DNA of 64,000 bases from Agarivorans sp. Toyoura001 (lineage in GTDB: Bacteria > Pseudomonadota > Gammaproteobacteria > Enterobacterales > Celerinatantimonadaceae): contig NZ_BJEQ01000002.1 in assembly GCF_005405585.1 (NCBI RefSeq), positions 1-64,000 of the forward strand, given 5' to 3'. Shown here piece by piece: positions 1-8,083 of this stretch. Position 1 is the stretch's first letter; each line of letters opens with the position of its first letter. The notes beneath the pieces are model-generated. The model saw only the letters and a list, made by a program, of their open reading frames with translations, was not told the origin of the DNA and did no database searches. A program made the position numbers and the translations under genes.

Positions 1-123
1 CTAAAGAGACTTGTAAAAGAATCGATAGCGATATACAACACGATGAGACCGCACCTGAGTTTAAATATGGAAACGCCCAATCAGGTGCATAATAGAAAAG
101 GCCAGCTACTGGAGCTGGCCTAA
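1..123 (+). CDS. IS3-family transposase (OrfB), C-terminal 40 residues
   Basis: Reading frame 1 is open from the first base to the stop at 121-123. It encodes the last 40 residues of an integrase-core transposase, including the YN-x-M-RPH-x-SL-N-x-x-TP motif that is characteristic of the C-terminus of IS3-family OrfB. The DDE catalytic residues lie upstream of the window. It differs from the second IS3-family element near 56-57 kb, so two different IS3-type elements are present. Confidence 0.8.
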   Translation, partial: LKRLVKESIAIYNTMRPHLSLNMETPNQVHNRKGQLLELA

Positions 124-152
124 AAACTGTCAACCTATTTTAGGACGGGTCA
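1..152 (+). mobile_element. Right end of an IS3-family insertion sequence (partial)
   Basis: The window opens inside an IS. Bases 128-152 (tgtcaacctatt...gacgggtca) look like an IS3-family terminal repeat ending in the usual TCA, directly after a transposase C-terminus. The element ends 13 bp beyond the cyanase stop codon, so it sits just downstream of the nitrogen operon and does not interrupt it. The rest lies outside the window, so completeness and target duplication cannot be judged. Confidence 0.75.
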
Positions 153-165
153 TCTTAGATAGCGC

Positions 166-615
166 TTAATAGGTTTTATAAGGTAAAAACTTACCCGATA
201 ACACGACGTTTACTCGGTCACCATTGGGATTTTCTTCACGCTTAATATCCATAGAAAAATCAATCGCGCTCATAATGCCATCGCCAAACTCTTCGTGAAT
301 AAGTTCTTTAATGGTGCTGCCATACACATTGACCACTTCGTACCAACGATAGATAAGCGGATCGGTTGGCACCGCAGTAGGCAGTGAGCCTTTATAAGGC
401 GCTATTTGTAACCAAGCGATAGCTTCATCAGTTAGCTCGAACATATCGCCGACAGTCTCAGCCTGCGCTTTATCAAAAGTCATTTGCCCTAAACAAGCGG
501 CAGTAGTCCACTCTTTAGACAAGCCAATAGCGGCCGCGACTTCACTCCACTTAATGCCTTTTCTTACCTTGGTTGCCACAATTAGCTGAGTGACGTCTTC
601 TCTACTAGTAATCAT
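166..615 (-). CDS. cynS: Cyanate hydratase (cyanase)
   Basis: A 149-residue protein that aligns throughout with the cyanase family (E. coli CynS is 156 aa). It catalyses bicarbonate-dependent breakdown of cyanate to ammonium and CO2 in the cytoplasm, detoxifying cyanate and supplying nitrogen. The catalytic triad is visible as R90 and E93 (in YRWYEVVNVYG) and S116 (in FGDGIMSAIDF). The N-terminal half is the helical HTH-like domain. It is the last gene of a minus-strand operon with the FNT channel and the PP2C-kinase; 48 bp separate it from the kinase gene. An IS end lies 13 bp past its stop. Confidence 0.95.
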   Translation of the reverse strand: MITSREDVTQLIVATKVRKGIKWSEVAAAIGLSKEWTTAACLGQMTFDKAQAETVGDMFELTDEAIAWLQIAPYKGSLPTAVPTDPLIYRWYEVVNVYGSTIKELIHEEFGDGIMSAIDFSMDIKREENPNGDRVNVVLSGKFLPYKTY

Positions 616-663
616 TTGCGTTTCCTTCCCTTTTCAGTAAATGAAGTCTATTTTCACGACGCG

Positions 664-2385
664 CTAACGGCTTAACAAGTAAACCACTAGCGCAGCCAGA
701 ATGGCTGATATGCCCTGCCATACGGCCACTGGATTTCGCTCCACTAGCGGCGCGCGAGTTTTGTTTAAAAAAGCGTTATTGGGCTGGCGTAAATCACACA
801 AAAACTCGGTAATTTGCTCATACCTCTTAAGGCGATTCACCTGCAACGCTTTTTCTAAAGCATCATCAATCCAAACGGGTATTTCACTGTCTGTGTCGAG
901 TACCGACTGATAAACCAAGCGCCTTTGCGCGGCCTGGCTTTTTGCGCCCGCCACTTTGGTGCCGTACGGGTAGCGCCCACACAGCATGAAATAGGTAATA
1001 ACGGCTAATGAAAACAGCTCGGCACGCGTGCTACCGCACTCACCCAAAAACAGCTCTGGTGCCGAATAAAGTGCAGTGCCGAGTAAATGCTGTTGAGTTA
1101 AATCATGGGTTTGCTCGGCTAAACCTGCCGCCCACACCGAGCCAAAGTCGATAATTTTTATGGTGCCGGTGTTATCTATCATGATGTTGTCGGGTTTAAG
1201 ATCTTGGTGCAGCATATCCATGCGGTGAAAAGTGCGTAGCCCTTTAGCAATTTGCTCAACTATTTCTCTCACCCTGCTTAACTCAGGCTTTGGGTTGTCG
1301 GTTATCCACTGCGCTAGAGTTTGCCCTTCAACATACTCAAATACGGTATACAGGTAATTACGCTCCCGCGGGTCGAGATTGGCTTTTAGTACATAGGCGC
1401 TATTAATGCGGCGAGCTATCCATTCCTCAGTGAGAAAGCGCTCTAAGTATTCAGGGTCATCGCGTAAATCTATTGAGGGGGCTTTTAGTATTACCTGTTG
1501 CCCCGATTGTTCGTCTAAGGCTAAGTAAACATGGCTGCGGCTGCTGGCGTGAAGTTGGCGAACAATGGTGTAGCCATCAAACTGCATTCGCGCTTCTAAC
1601 ATGGGCGGAAAGGGCAGCCTATCTACTTGCTGCTTTAAGTGCTGAGCACTAGCCTTTGCCAATTGGTCAACGCGAATAATCTGTAAGCTTAAATTATCGT
1701 CGCTGCCTGCTTCATAAGCTAACTCTACTATCTTGTTGGCTGCGGCTTCTAATTCATTGGGATACTGTTCAATAGTGCTGTTGACTAGAGCTGCATCAAT
1801 AAACTCATAAACCCCATCGGTGGCTAATAAAAAGATGTCACCTGGTTCTACGCGCAAGCTTTGGTAGTCAAATTCACAATATTCATCTATGCCTAAAGCT
1901 CGACTTAGGTAGCTTTTATTTTCATTCACCCATAGGCGGTGATCTTTAGTGAGTTGCTCTAAACCGTTTTGATTTAAACGGTAAACGCGGGTATCACCCA
2001 CGTGAAAAATGTGTGCGGTATTGCCTTTTATGACTAAGGCACTAAAAGTACAAACGTAACCCTTGTCTTTGTCGTAATGGTAAGGGCTTTGCTGTGACTG
2101 GGAATACAGCCAAGCATTGGTGGCGTCTAATACTTTTTCGGCTGAGTGCTGAACCGACCAAACTTCAGATGTGCAGTAGTAATCGTCAAGAAAGCTTTTC
2201 ACTGCGGTTTCGCTGGCCACTTGGCTCACTTCGCTGCTGCTAATGCCGTCGGCCATCACAGCAGCAAAACCTTTGTGGTTTAACTGCGAGCCTCGCGGAG
2301 TGGATACACCGTAACAGTCTTGATTAATGGCCTTGCGGCCTTTATCAGAACATTGACCAATGGAAACACTCAGCTGGCTCGTCAT
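664..2385 (-). CDS. Bifunctional PP2C phosphatase / Ser-Thr protein kinase, C-terminal membrane anchor
   Basis: This 573-aa protein carries a PP2C-type phosphatase domain (about 1-240) fused to a Hanks-type kinase domain (about 270-540) and a single C-terminal TM helix (about 552-571). PP2C metal-binding aspartates are seen at D46 (MADG), D190 (ATDG) and D229-D230 (GSDDN). Kinase residues are K301, the catalytic loop HQDLKPDN with D395, and D413 of DFG. The glycine-rich loop is degenerate, though the catalytic residues are present. Such fusions are known next to nitrate/nitrite assimilation genes, and here it sits 13 bp downstream of an FNT channel and upstream of cyanase. Regulation of nitrogen uptake is inference; substrates are unknown. 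Confidence 0.9.
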   Translation of the reverse strand: MTSQLSVSIGQCSDKGRKAINQDCYGVSTPRGSQLNHKGFAAVMADGISSSEVSQVASETAVKSFLDDYYCTSEVWSVQHSAEKVLDATNAWLYSQSQQSPYHYDKDKGYVCTFSALVIKGNTAHIFHVGDTRVYRLNQNGLEQLTKDHRLWVNENKSYLSRALGIDEYCEFDYQSLRVEPGDIFLLATDGVYEFIDAALVNSTIEQYPNELEAAANKIVELAYEAGSDDNLSLQIIRVDQLAKASAQHLKQQVDRLPFPPMLEARMQFDGYTIVRQLHASSRSHVYLALDEQSGQQVILKAPSIDLRDDPEYLERFLTEEWIARRINSAYVLKANLDPRERNYLYTVFEYVEGQTLAQWITDNPKPELSRVREIVEQIAKGLRTFHRMDMLHQDLKPDNIMIDNTGTIKIIDFGSVWAAGLAEQTHDLTQQHLLGTALYSAPELFLGECGSTRAELFSLAVITYFMLCGRYPYGTKVAGAKSQAAQRRLVYQSVLDTDSEIPVWIDDALEKALQVNRLKRYEQITEFLCDLRQPNNAFLNKTRAPLVERNPVAVWQGISAILAALVVYLLSR

Positions 2386-2398
2386 ATAGTATCAGTGA

Positions 2399-3256
2399 TT
2401 AAGCGTTAGCCGAAGCGGTTTTACTTGGTGCTTCTACAGCAGATTTAGCCACTTTACGCTTAGGTGCTGTTCTTACGTGTGTGGTGTAAAGAGTTAGACC
2501 AGTAAAGGCCAAACCACCCACTAAGTTACCTAATGCCGTTGGAATTTCATTCCATAGAAAGTAATCCATTACAGAGAAGTCACCACCCATAATTAAACCA
2601 AATGGGAATAAAAACATGTTCACTACTGAGTGTTCAAAACCCATGTAGAAGAACAAGAATATTGGCATCCACATAGCGATAACTTTACCGCTAACATTGG
2701 TAGAAATCATCGCGCCTACTACACCCATTGATACCATCCAGTTACACAACATGCCGCGAACAAAAATAGTAAACCAACCTGCCACACCGTGTTCTGCATA
2801 ACCTACGGTACGCGCTTCACCAATGGCTGCTGCTTTAGCACCCACCGCACCAGCTTCGATGTTAAAGCCGTAAGTGAAAATGAAGGCCATCATCACCGCA
2901 ACGGTTAAGGCTCCACCAAAGTTTCCTAAAAACACTAAGCCCCAGTTACGCAACAAGCCAGGTACATCTACGCCGGGCCGTTTATCTAACAGCGCCAACG
3001 GCACTAAAACAAACACTCCAGTTAATAAGTCAAAACCCATCAAATAAAGCATACAGAAACCCACAGGGAACAAGATGGCTCCAATTAAAAAGTTTCCGGT
3101 ATTTACAGCAATGGTAATAGCAAAAATAGCGGCTAGGGCCAAAATGGCACCGGCCATAAATGCACGAATTACCGTATCGCGGGTAGACATGAATACTTTA
3201 GATTCACCCGCATCCACCATTTTTGTAACAAACTCTGAAGGAGCTAGATATGACAT
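2399..3256 (-). CDS. Formate/nitrite transporter (FocA/NirC) family channel
   Basis: A 285-aa inner-membrane protein of the FNT family with about six hydrophobic helices. The conserved pore histidine is present at H209 in GFEHSVVN, the same number as in FocA. Family members move formate, nitrite or hydrosulfide. Because cyanase follows in the operon and no formate genes are near, nitrite uptake for assimilation is the favoured role (inference). The start ATG at 3254-3256 follows AGGGA. It is the first gene of the operon, with a sigma-54 promoter about 155 bp upstream and a structured leader. Confidence 0.9.
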   Translation of the reverse strand: MSYLAPSEFVTKMVDAGESKVFMSTRDTVIRAFMAGAILALAAIFAITIAVNTGNFLIGAILFPVGFCMLYLMGFDLLTGVFVLVPLALLDKRPGVDVPGLLRNWGLVFLGNFGGALTVAVMMAFIFTYGFNIEAGAVGAKAAAIGEARTVGYAEHGVAGWFTIFVRGMLCNWMVSMGVVGAMISTNVSGKVIAMWMPIFLFFYMGFEHSVVNMFLFPFGLIMGGDFSVMDYFLWNEIPTALGNLVGGLAFTGLTLYTTHVRTAPKRKVAKSAVEAPSKTASANA

Positions 3257-3316
3257 AATATTTCCCTATATTGCTTAGTAGTAAATTGAATCCTACGGCT
3301 TGGAGCAGTGTTATCG

Positions 3317-3374
3317 GCGGTAACTACCGCAGCGTACCTTTCACAAGTAGAGCTCTAGGCTCTTTGTCAACTTG
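3317..3374 (-). ncRNA. Structured 5' leader of the nitrite-channel operon (two hairpins)
   Basis: Between the predicted transcription start near 3400 and the FNT start codon, the minus strand can fold into a composite hairpin at 3344-3374. Its outer CAAGT/ACTTG stem encloses an AGAGC/GCTCT stem. A second stem at 3317-3330 pairs GCGGT with ACCGC. Nitrate-assimilation leaders are sometimes controlled by ANTAR antitermination, but I see no clear hexaloop pair or U-run, so function is open. Confidence 0.3.
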
Positions 3375-3411
3375 CTGCTTGGGTCTGTCCTTGACCATCA
3401 ATAGGGAAATA

Positions 3412-3426
3412 GCAATTGTTGCGCCA
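3412..3426 (-). promoter_or_regulatory. Sigma-54 (RpoN) promoter, -24/-12
   Basis: The minus strand reads TGGCGCAACAATTGC. This keeps the invariant GG at -24 and GC at -12 with exactly ten bases between, and matches the family consensus TGGCAC...TTGC at most key positions. It points toward the FNT gene and places transcription start near 3400. Half-sites resembling NtrC boxes (TGCAC near 3536-3540, TGCACC at 3557-3562) lie about 140-160 bp upstream, where enhancers usually sit. Confidence 0.6.
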
Positions 3427-3763
3427 AACGACACACAAAAACACACAAAAACACACAAAGCCTTAACAAATAGGCAACCCAGCGCTATTTATCATTAATA
3501 TTTAGCATGCTCTTTAACTGAGCCTCTTAAGGATTTGCACTGTATTAGTCTATAAATGCACCATTGCATAGCGCTTACAGTTATATGCATCAATTAAGGG
3601 CAACGACAAAGTGCCTAAGTAAAAAGGTAAATCCACCTTGCCTTAACGTTTTGTTATGAAACTACTGCGTTTTTTTGCAATGAGATAAATCACGCATCAA
3701 ATCTCCCGGCCTTGCGATACAGTAAAGATTGGAAGAGGTATAAAGTGAGTAATAGGAAGTAGT
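3427..3763. other. Intergenic region upstream of the nitrogen operon and the sulfotransferase gene
   Basis: This stretch between divergent genes has no credible gene. It holds a short run of the repeat ACACAAAA (three to four units, 3430-3460), the two NtrC-like half-sites near 3536-3562, and the presumed promoter of the plus-strand TPR-sulfotransferase gene, whose ATG is preceded by AGGAAG. Confidence 0.6.
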
Positions 3764-5482
3764 ATGAAGCCCGAGCAACGGCACAGCATTATGGAAAAAG
3801 CCGTAAAGGCCTTACAAGCTGGCAAGTATAGCCAAGCTATTTCTACCGTAAATAAAATTAACAAGCTTAAATCTCAACAAGACTATAAAAGCCTTGAGCT
3901 AGAAGCTTATGCGCTATTTCATATGCAAAAGTTAGAAAAATCACTAGAGAGTTACCAGCAACTGCTAGGGTTTTGCCAAGACAATGAACAGCGTAACAGC
4001 ACCTATCGCAATATCGCTAAAACACAAAAAACACTGGGCTTAACTCGAGTTGCTATCAGCTCTTTTGAACAGTGTTTTTCACTAGATAACAGTATCAATA
4101 ATGCGCCAATCGCGGCTCAGTTAGGTGAATGCTACCTAGATGAAGACTGCTATGGCGAACTCGACAAATTGACGGCGCTGATGCAAAGCTGGCCAGGGTA
4201 TTACGCCCCCGCCCAAGCCCTATTGATTTCAGCTGCGAAAAAACAAGGTAACAAACAGCTTGCTCTAGAAAGAATTAACGCTTTTCTAGCGCATTCAAGC
4301 TTTATAGAAGAGTGGCAGCTGGAGTTTGCTATAGACACCTTGATGTTTATACGAGAACACCAGAGTGCAATTAAAATACTTAAACAAGCCGAAATAGACT
4401 TTGTTAACAAGCCTTGGATTCGTTACTACCAAGCAGAAGTAAAAGCGCGCCAAGGAGAACACGAGAGTGTAACGCTATTACTGAGTGATGAGCTTATAGA
4501 GCGCTTAGATTTTATGCGCCAAAAGGCCGCTTATAAGCTTCGAGCGGAAGCATTTGATAAACAACAGCGTTACTCCGACGCCTTTATTGATTTCACCGCT
4601 ATGGCTAATTTGAATCACCAACGGGCTCAGGCGTCTAGTCATACAGACAATGTAGCCAGCTTACAAAAACTCGATTTGTCATTTCTACATAATGTAAAAA
4701 ACATTCACACGAAAGAGCATCAACCAGTGTTTATGATGGGCTTTAATCGCTCTGGCACCACCTTATTAGAGAACATACTCGATACCCAAGAACAGGTTAT
4801 TGCACTTAGCGAAACCCGCTCACTGTTTAACGTTACCGAAGCCTTTAGCTACAAACTTAACAAACGCTATCCGCAAGACTTACCTAAATTAAACGAGCAA
4901 GACTTAAACATATTGCACCAAGAGTACTTTGATTACTTTACGCATAACGGGATTCAGCTAAAAGATAACAGTGTCGTCGTCGATAAGTTTCCTTTATACA
5001 CCATAGACTTGCCCTTAATACTAAGCTTATTCCCTAAAGCAAAAATCATCTTTTGCTTACGCCACCCAGCTGATACTTGTTTGAGTAACTTCCAGCAAAA
5101 CTCAGCAAACAACCAACAACAAGCTAAATTGAACCGCTTGGAAGACTGCTTTAAACGCTACCAACAAGTCTTCACTCTATTTCAGCGCTACCAAACAGAA
5201 TTAGATTTAAACATTCATTTTGTACGGTATGAGGACTTAGTCAGCGATCTTGAAAAAGAAGCGAAGAAGGTATTTGAGTTTTTAGAGATTGATGCCAACA
5301 ACGATTATCTAAATTTTAATCAACATGCTAAACAAAAAGTGGTGATGTCTGCTTCCAGCAACCAAGTGGTTAAACCTATTTACACCGAGTCATGTTACAA
5401 ATGGCGCAACTACCAAGAGTTTATAACCCCACACCTTGCTATGGTTAAGCCCTTTATCAAAGCCTTTGGCTACAGCGACTAA
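3764..5482 (+). CDS. TPR-repeat sulfotransferase
   Basis: A 572-aa cytosolic-looking protein. The first ~300 residues are helical tetratricopeptide-type repeats. The C-terminal ~250 residues form a sulfotransferase domain. The PAPS-binding 5'-phosphosulfate loop is seen near residue 325 (GFNRSGTTLLENIL) and the 3'-phosphate element as IFCLRHPADTCLSNF. The family transfers sulfate from PAPS to carbohydrate, lipid or protein tyrosine acceptors; the acceptor here is unknown. No cys or sulfatase genes are adjacent. It is monocistronic and followed by a strong hairpin. Confidence 0.85.
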   Translation: MKPEQRHSIMEKAVKALQAGKYSQAISTVNKINKLKSQQDYKSLELEAYALFHMQKLEKSLESYQQLLGFCQDNEQRNSTYRNIAKTQKTLGLTRVAISSFEQCFSLDNSINNAPIAAQLGECYLDEDCYGELDKLTALMQSWPGYYAPAQALLISAAKKQGNKQLALERINAFLAHSSFIEEWQLEFAIDTLMFIREHQSAIKILKQAEIDFVNKPWIRYYQAEVKARQGEHESVTLLLSDELIERLDFMRQKAAYKLRAEAFDKQQRYSDAFIDFTAMANLNHQRAQASSHTDNVASLQKLDLSFLHNVKNIHTKEHQPVFMMGFNRSGTTLLENILDTQEQVIALSETRSLFNVTEAFSYKLNKRYPQDLPKLNEQDLNILHQEYFDYFTHNGIQLKDNSVVVDKFPLYTIDLPLILSLFPKAKIIFCLRHPADTCLSNFQQNSANNQQQAKLNRLEDCFKRYQQVFTLFQRYQTELDLNIHFVRYEDLVSDLEKEAKKVFEFLEIDANNDYLNFNQHAKQKVVMSASSNQVVKPIYTESCYKWRNYQEFITPHLAMVKPFIKAFGYSD

Positions 5483-5498
5483 TAACTTACCTGATGGT

Positions 5499-5530
5499 GG
5501 ATAAGCGAGAGTGCCCACTCTCACTTATCC
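5499..5530. terminator. Hairpin between convergent genes
   Basis: A near-perfect inverted repeat, GGATAAGcGAGAGTG facing CACTCTCaCTTATCC with a CC-rich loop, lies 16 bp after the sulfotransferase stop and before the convergent nuclease gene. It could serve both strands, but neither side has a clear U-tract, so an intrinsic terminator is only likely, not certain. Confidence 0.5.
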
Positions 5531-5559
5531 GTAACTCACAAGCTGCAATGCAGTTAGCT

Positions 5560-6579
5560 TTAATCAAAAGGCCGATAAACAAAGTTCGCTTTAATAATGC
5601 CGTGATCAGTAGCACCCAACGACTCGTAGTGTTCATCGTTTAAATGGTCGTTAATCACCTCTAAGCCTTTAAAGGCCCAAACCCTATCTCGGCTTCTGTC
5701 ATAGAACTGCTCACTCACTAAAATGTGGTCTAAAGACTCTAAATGGTTATTGTGAATATGGGTGTAATACACGTCGCGCCTGCTACGATATTGCTGCATC
5801 ACTCCCGCAGAATATAAAGCGTTATCCGCCCCTCCTCTGGCATCGCCATCTAACAAAAAGCGCGGCTGCTCGGTAAGAATGTTTAAAGTATTACTGCCTT
5901 GACCATCATTAAAATCACCCAATACAATCACAGGCGTATCAGTGTGCTTCATTTGTTCGGTGAGTATCATTCGCAATGCCACTGCCTCAGCGGTGCGGCG
6001 CAACGTGGAAATAGCATAACCCAGAGCATTTGCATGTACCTTATGTTGCGCTGGGTCGTACCAATCTTCTCGGCCGATCCAAGTGGGACGTTTTGATTTA
6101 AAATGACATACATAAACATGCACATTTTCTTCATCGGCATGAGGCTTGATTTGAAAATGTAAAATAGGTCGAGAGAAACTATCGATATCTAAGTCTAACG
6201 CGCCAGTTTGCGCGTCGTCACCTTGGCTAGCAAGCTTGAAACTACCGGGGAAATTTTTGATCCACTCAGGCTGCCCTACCATCAGCTCACTACGTACCGC
6301 AGCTGCACAAGCAATTTTACCTTGGTGGCCACTTGGCACTAACAATTGGTATTGATTGTCTAAGCCTGCGAGTTCAAACACATCTTGCAAGGCTTGCTCG
6401 TGCCAGAGCTCTTGAAAGCCCCACACATCGGCTTGTACTGCATTTAGTTGACTAACCAACCACTTTACTTTTTGATCGTATTCATTGGGTAGCCACCCAT
6501 CTCGATTACGATACATAGGCAAATTGGGTCGATTAAGATTGAGGGTGTTTGCTGTCGCAATCGAGAGTTTTACCGCCAT
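5560..6579 (-). CDS. Endonuclease/exonuclease/phosphatase family hydrolase
   Basis: A 339-aa protein of the metal-dependent EEP fold (DNase I / exonuclease III / phosphodiesterase type). Family landmarks are the metal-binding glutamate in GFQELWHE, the VLGDFNDG strand, ESLDHILVS, and the C-terminal catalytic GATDHGII. No signal peptide is seen, so it is probably cytoplasmic. Members cleave nucleic acids or phospho-lipid/sugar esters, and the sequence does not decide which. It appears monocistronic. Confidence 0.85.
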   Translation of the reverse strand: MAVKLSIATANTLNLNRPNLPMYRNRDGWLPNEYDQKVKWLVSQLNAVQADVWGFQELWHEQALQDVFELAGLDNQYQLLVPSGHQGKIACAAAVRSELMVGQPEWIKNFPGSFKLASQGDDAQTGALDLDIDSFSRPILHFQIKPHADEENVHVYVCHFKSKRPTWIGREDWYDPAQHKVHANALGYAISTLRRTAEAVALRMILTEQMKHTDTPVIVLGDFNDGQGSNTLNILTEQPRFLLDGDARGGADNALYSAGVMQQYRSRRDVYYTHIHNNHLESLDHILVSEQFYDRSRDRVWAFKGLEVINDHLNDEHYESLGATDHGIIKANFVYRPFD

Positions 6580-6746
6580 AACTTGCTCCGCTTAATTATT
6601 GGTCACTCATTAAGCAAGTATGGTTCAAATTGACTATTTTATTATTGTAAATTTATGACTAGTCATCGCCCAGTTTATTTCAATGTAATCCAGTGGTGTT
6701 CGCTCAAGTTACAGCATGCATATTAAAATGAGCGACCAACATACGC

Positions 6747-7316
6747 CTACTTAGGCAGGTGCGCTTTAATGATGTGGTAAAGCTCTGGTCTATGTTCAGC
6801 AATCTCTGCCGGACTTAGGCCTTCTAGTGAATGCGGATACTTTAACCATTGTGTTGTTTCATGCAAAAAGTAATCAGGCTCCCGGCTAGTTTTGTTTCGC
6901 TCTGGCTTGAAATACGGCACAGCGACACGAATATCACTGGGCGTATTTAGTCTGGCTAAGCGGCTTAATTCATTAATTATCGCTTCAATAGAACGGCCAG
7001 TATCAAATACGTCATCAACAATCAGCAATCTGTCGTGTTGCTGCACATGTTTAACTAAGTAATTCAGCCCAAATACTTGTACTTGCTTGGCTTGCTGGTC
7101 AATGCCTGCGGCATAGGAGGCGGTGCGTATTGCAATGTTGTCAGTATCTATTCCGTGATAAGCCAAAAACTCCTGTACCGCAATACCAATAGGTGCGCCA
7201 CCACGCCAAACAGCTATGATAAACGTAGGTTTAAAGCCGCTTACCAATACCTTTTCTGCGAGGCGAAATGAGTCTTCTAACAACTCCTGCCCAGTGATAT
7301 AACGTTTATCACTCAT
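6747..7316 (-). CDS. Phosphoribosyltransferase (hypoxanthine/xanthine type), copy 1
   Basis: A type I phosphoribosyltransferase of 189 aa using the ATG at 7314-7316, which follows a strong AGGGGGG Shine-Dalgarno; a longer in-frame start at 7349 has no such signal. The PRPP-binding signature is LLIVDDVFDTGRS, with the AVWRGGAPIG loop upstream. Members salvage purine bases from PRPP. It is divergently transcribed from a clear paralogue 80 bp away. Exact base specificity cannot be read from the sequence. Confidence 0.85.
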   Translation of the reverse strand: MSDKRYITGQELLEDSFRLAEKVLVSGFKPTFIIAVWRGGAPIGIAVQEFLAYHGIDTDNIAIRTASYAAGIDQQAKQVQVFGLNYLVKHVQQHDRLLIVDDVFDTGRSIEAIINELSRLARLNTPSDIRVAVPYFKPERNKTSREPDYFLHETTQWLKYPHSLEGLSPAEIAEHRPELYHIIKAHLPK

Positions 7317-7405
7317 TGATCCCCCCCTTAGCATTGCCGAGCTCTTCATAATAGATATAGTATAAAATTAACACTGTAGAAGCCTTTAACTCAAGGATGT
7401 TGTTT

Positions 7406-8011
7406 ATGCCAATGAGCCAGCCTACCGCACAACTTAAAAAGCACTATTTAGATGAAGATGCGCTTATTCAAGACTCGTTTCGTTTAGCGGTAAATATTTT
7501 TGAAAGCGGCTTTCGCCCTAGCTTTATTGTTGGGCTATGGCGTGGTGGCAGTGCAGTGGGTATTTATGTGCAAGAGTGTTTACAAACCTTAGGCGTGAAA
7601 ACCGACCATATCTCACTGCGTACCTCCTACCAAGGACAAGCTAACTATCATCAAATACTCGAAGCACCAGAATCGATTCGAGTACACGGCATTCAATATC
7701 TATTAGAAAACCTAAATGTCGATGACAGCCTGCTAATTGTTGATGACGTATTTAGTAGCGGTCACAACATTGAAGCAGTGTTAACTCGCTTACAAAGCAA
7801 GCTAAAACGCAATATGCCTAGCCAAGTAAAAATAGCCACACTATGGCAGAGACCGGCGTTTAATCAAACTCAGCTAGAACCTGATTATTGCCTTCACCAA
7901 ACCGAAGATTGGTTAGTATTCCCCTATGAGTTAACTGGATTAAGTTATGAAGAAATACAGCAACATAAGAGCTTTGTGGCGCCGTTGGTCACACCACCAT
8001 CACAAGGCTAA
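7406..8011 (+). CDS. Phosphoribosyltransferase, copy 2 (paralogue)
   Basis: A 201-aa paralogue of the adjacent minus-strand gene, sharing the order GLWRGGSAVG, then LLIVDDVFSSGHN (PRPP loop), then a C-terminal EPDYCLHQTEDWLVFPYEL block. In the PRPP loop the usual T-G-R/K-S is replaced by S-G-H-N, which suggests altered substrate handling. The ATG at 7406 is chosen because AAGG lies 9 nt upstream; an ATG at 7397 overlaps that Shine-Dalgarno. Role in base salvage is inference. Confidence 0.8.
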   Translation: MPMSQPTAQLKKHYLDEDALIQDSFRLAVNIFESGFRPSFIVGLWRGGSAVGIYVQECLQTLGVKTDHISLRTSYQGQANYHQILEAPESIRVHGIQYLLENLNVDDSLLIVDDVFSSGHNIEAVLTRLQSKLKRNMPSQVKIATLWQRPAFNQTQLEPDYCLHQTEDWLVFPYELTGLSYEEIQQHKSFVAPLVTPPSQG

Positions 8012-8035
8012 TTTCACTTAAAAGATGAAATTAGA

Positions 8036-8061
8036 AAAGCTTGTAACAATACAAGCCTTTT
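8036..8061 (+). terminator. Intrinsic terminator after phosphoribosyltransferase copy 2
   Basis: The stem GCTTGTA / TACAAGC around an ACAA loop is followed by CTTTT on the plus strand. A second inverted repeat, CTAATTTCA/TGAAATTAG (8009-8035), lies immediately upstream and overlaps the stop codon. Confidence 0.6.
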
Positions 8062-8083
8062 ACAGTTTCGAATATAAAAAGCC

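Noticed and set aside
3430-3460. ACACAAAA tandem units as a possible CRISPR or regulatory array
   Set aside because: Only a few directly abutting 8-base units without spacers; a simple-sequence run.
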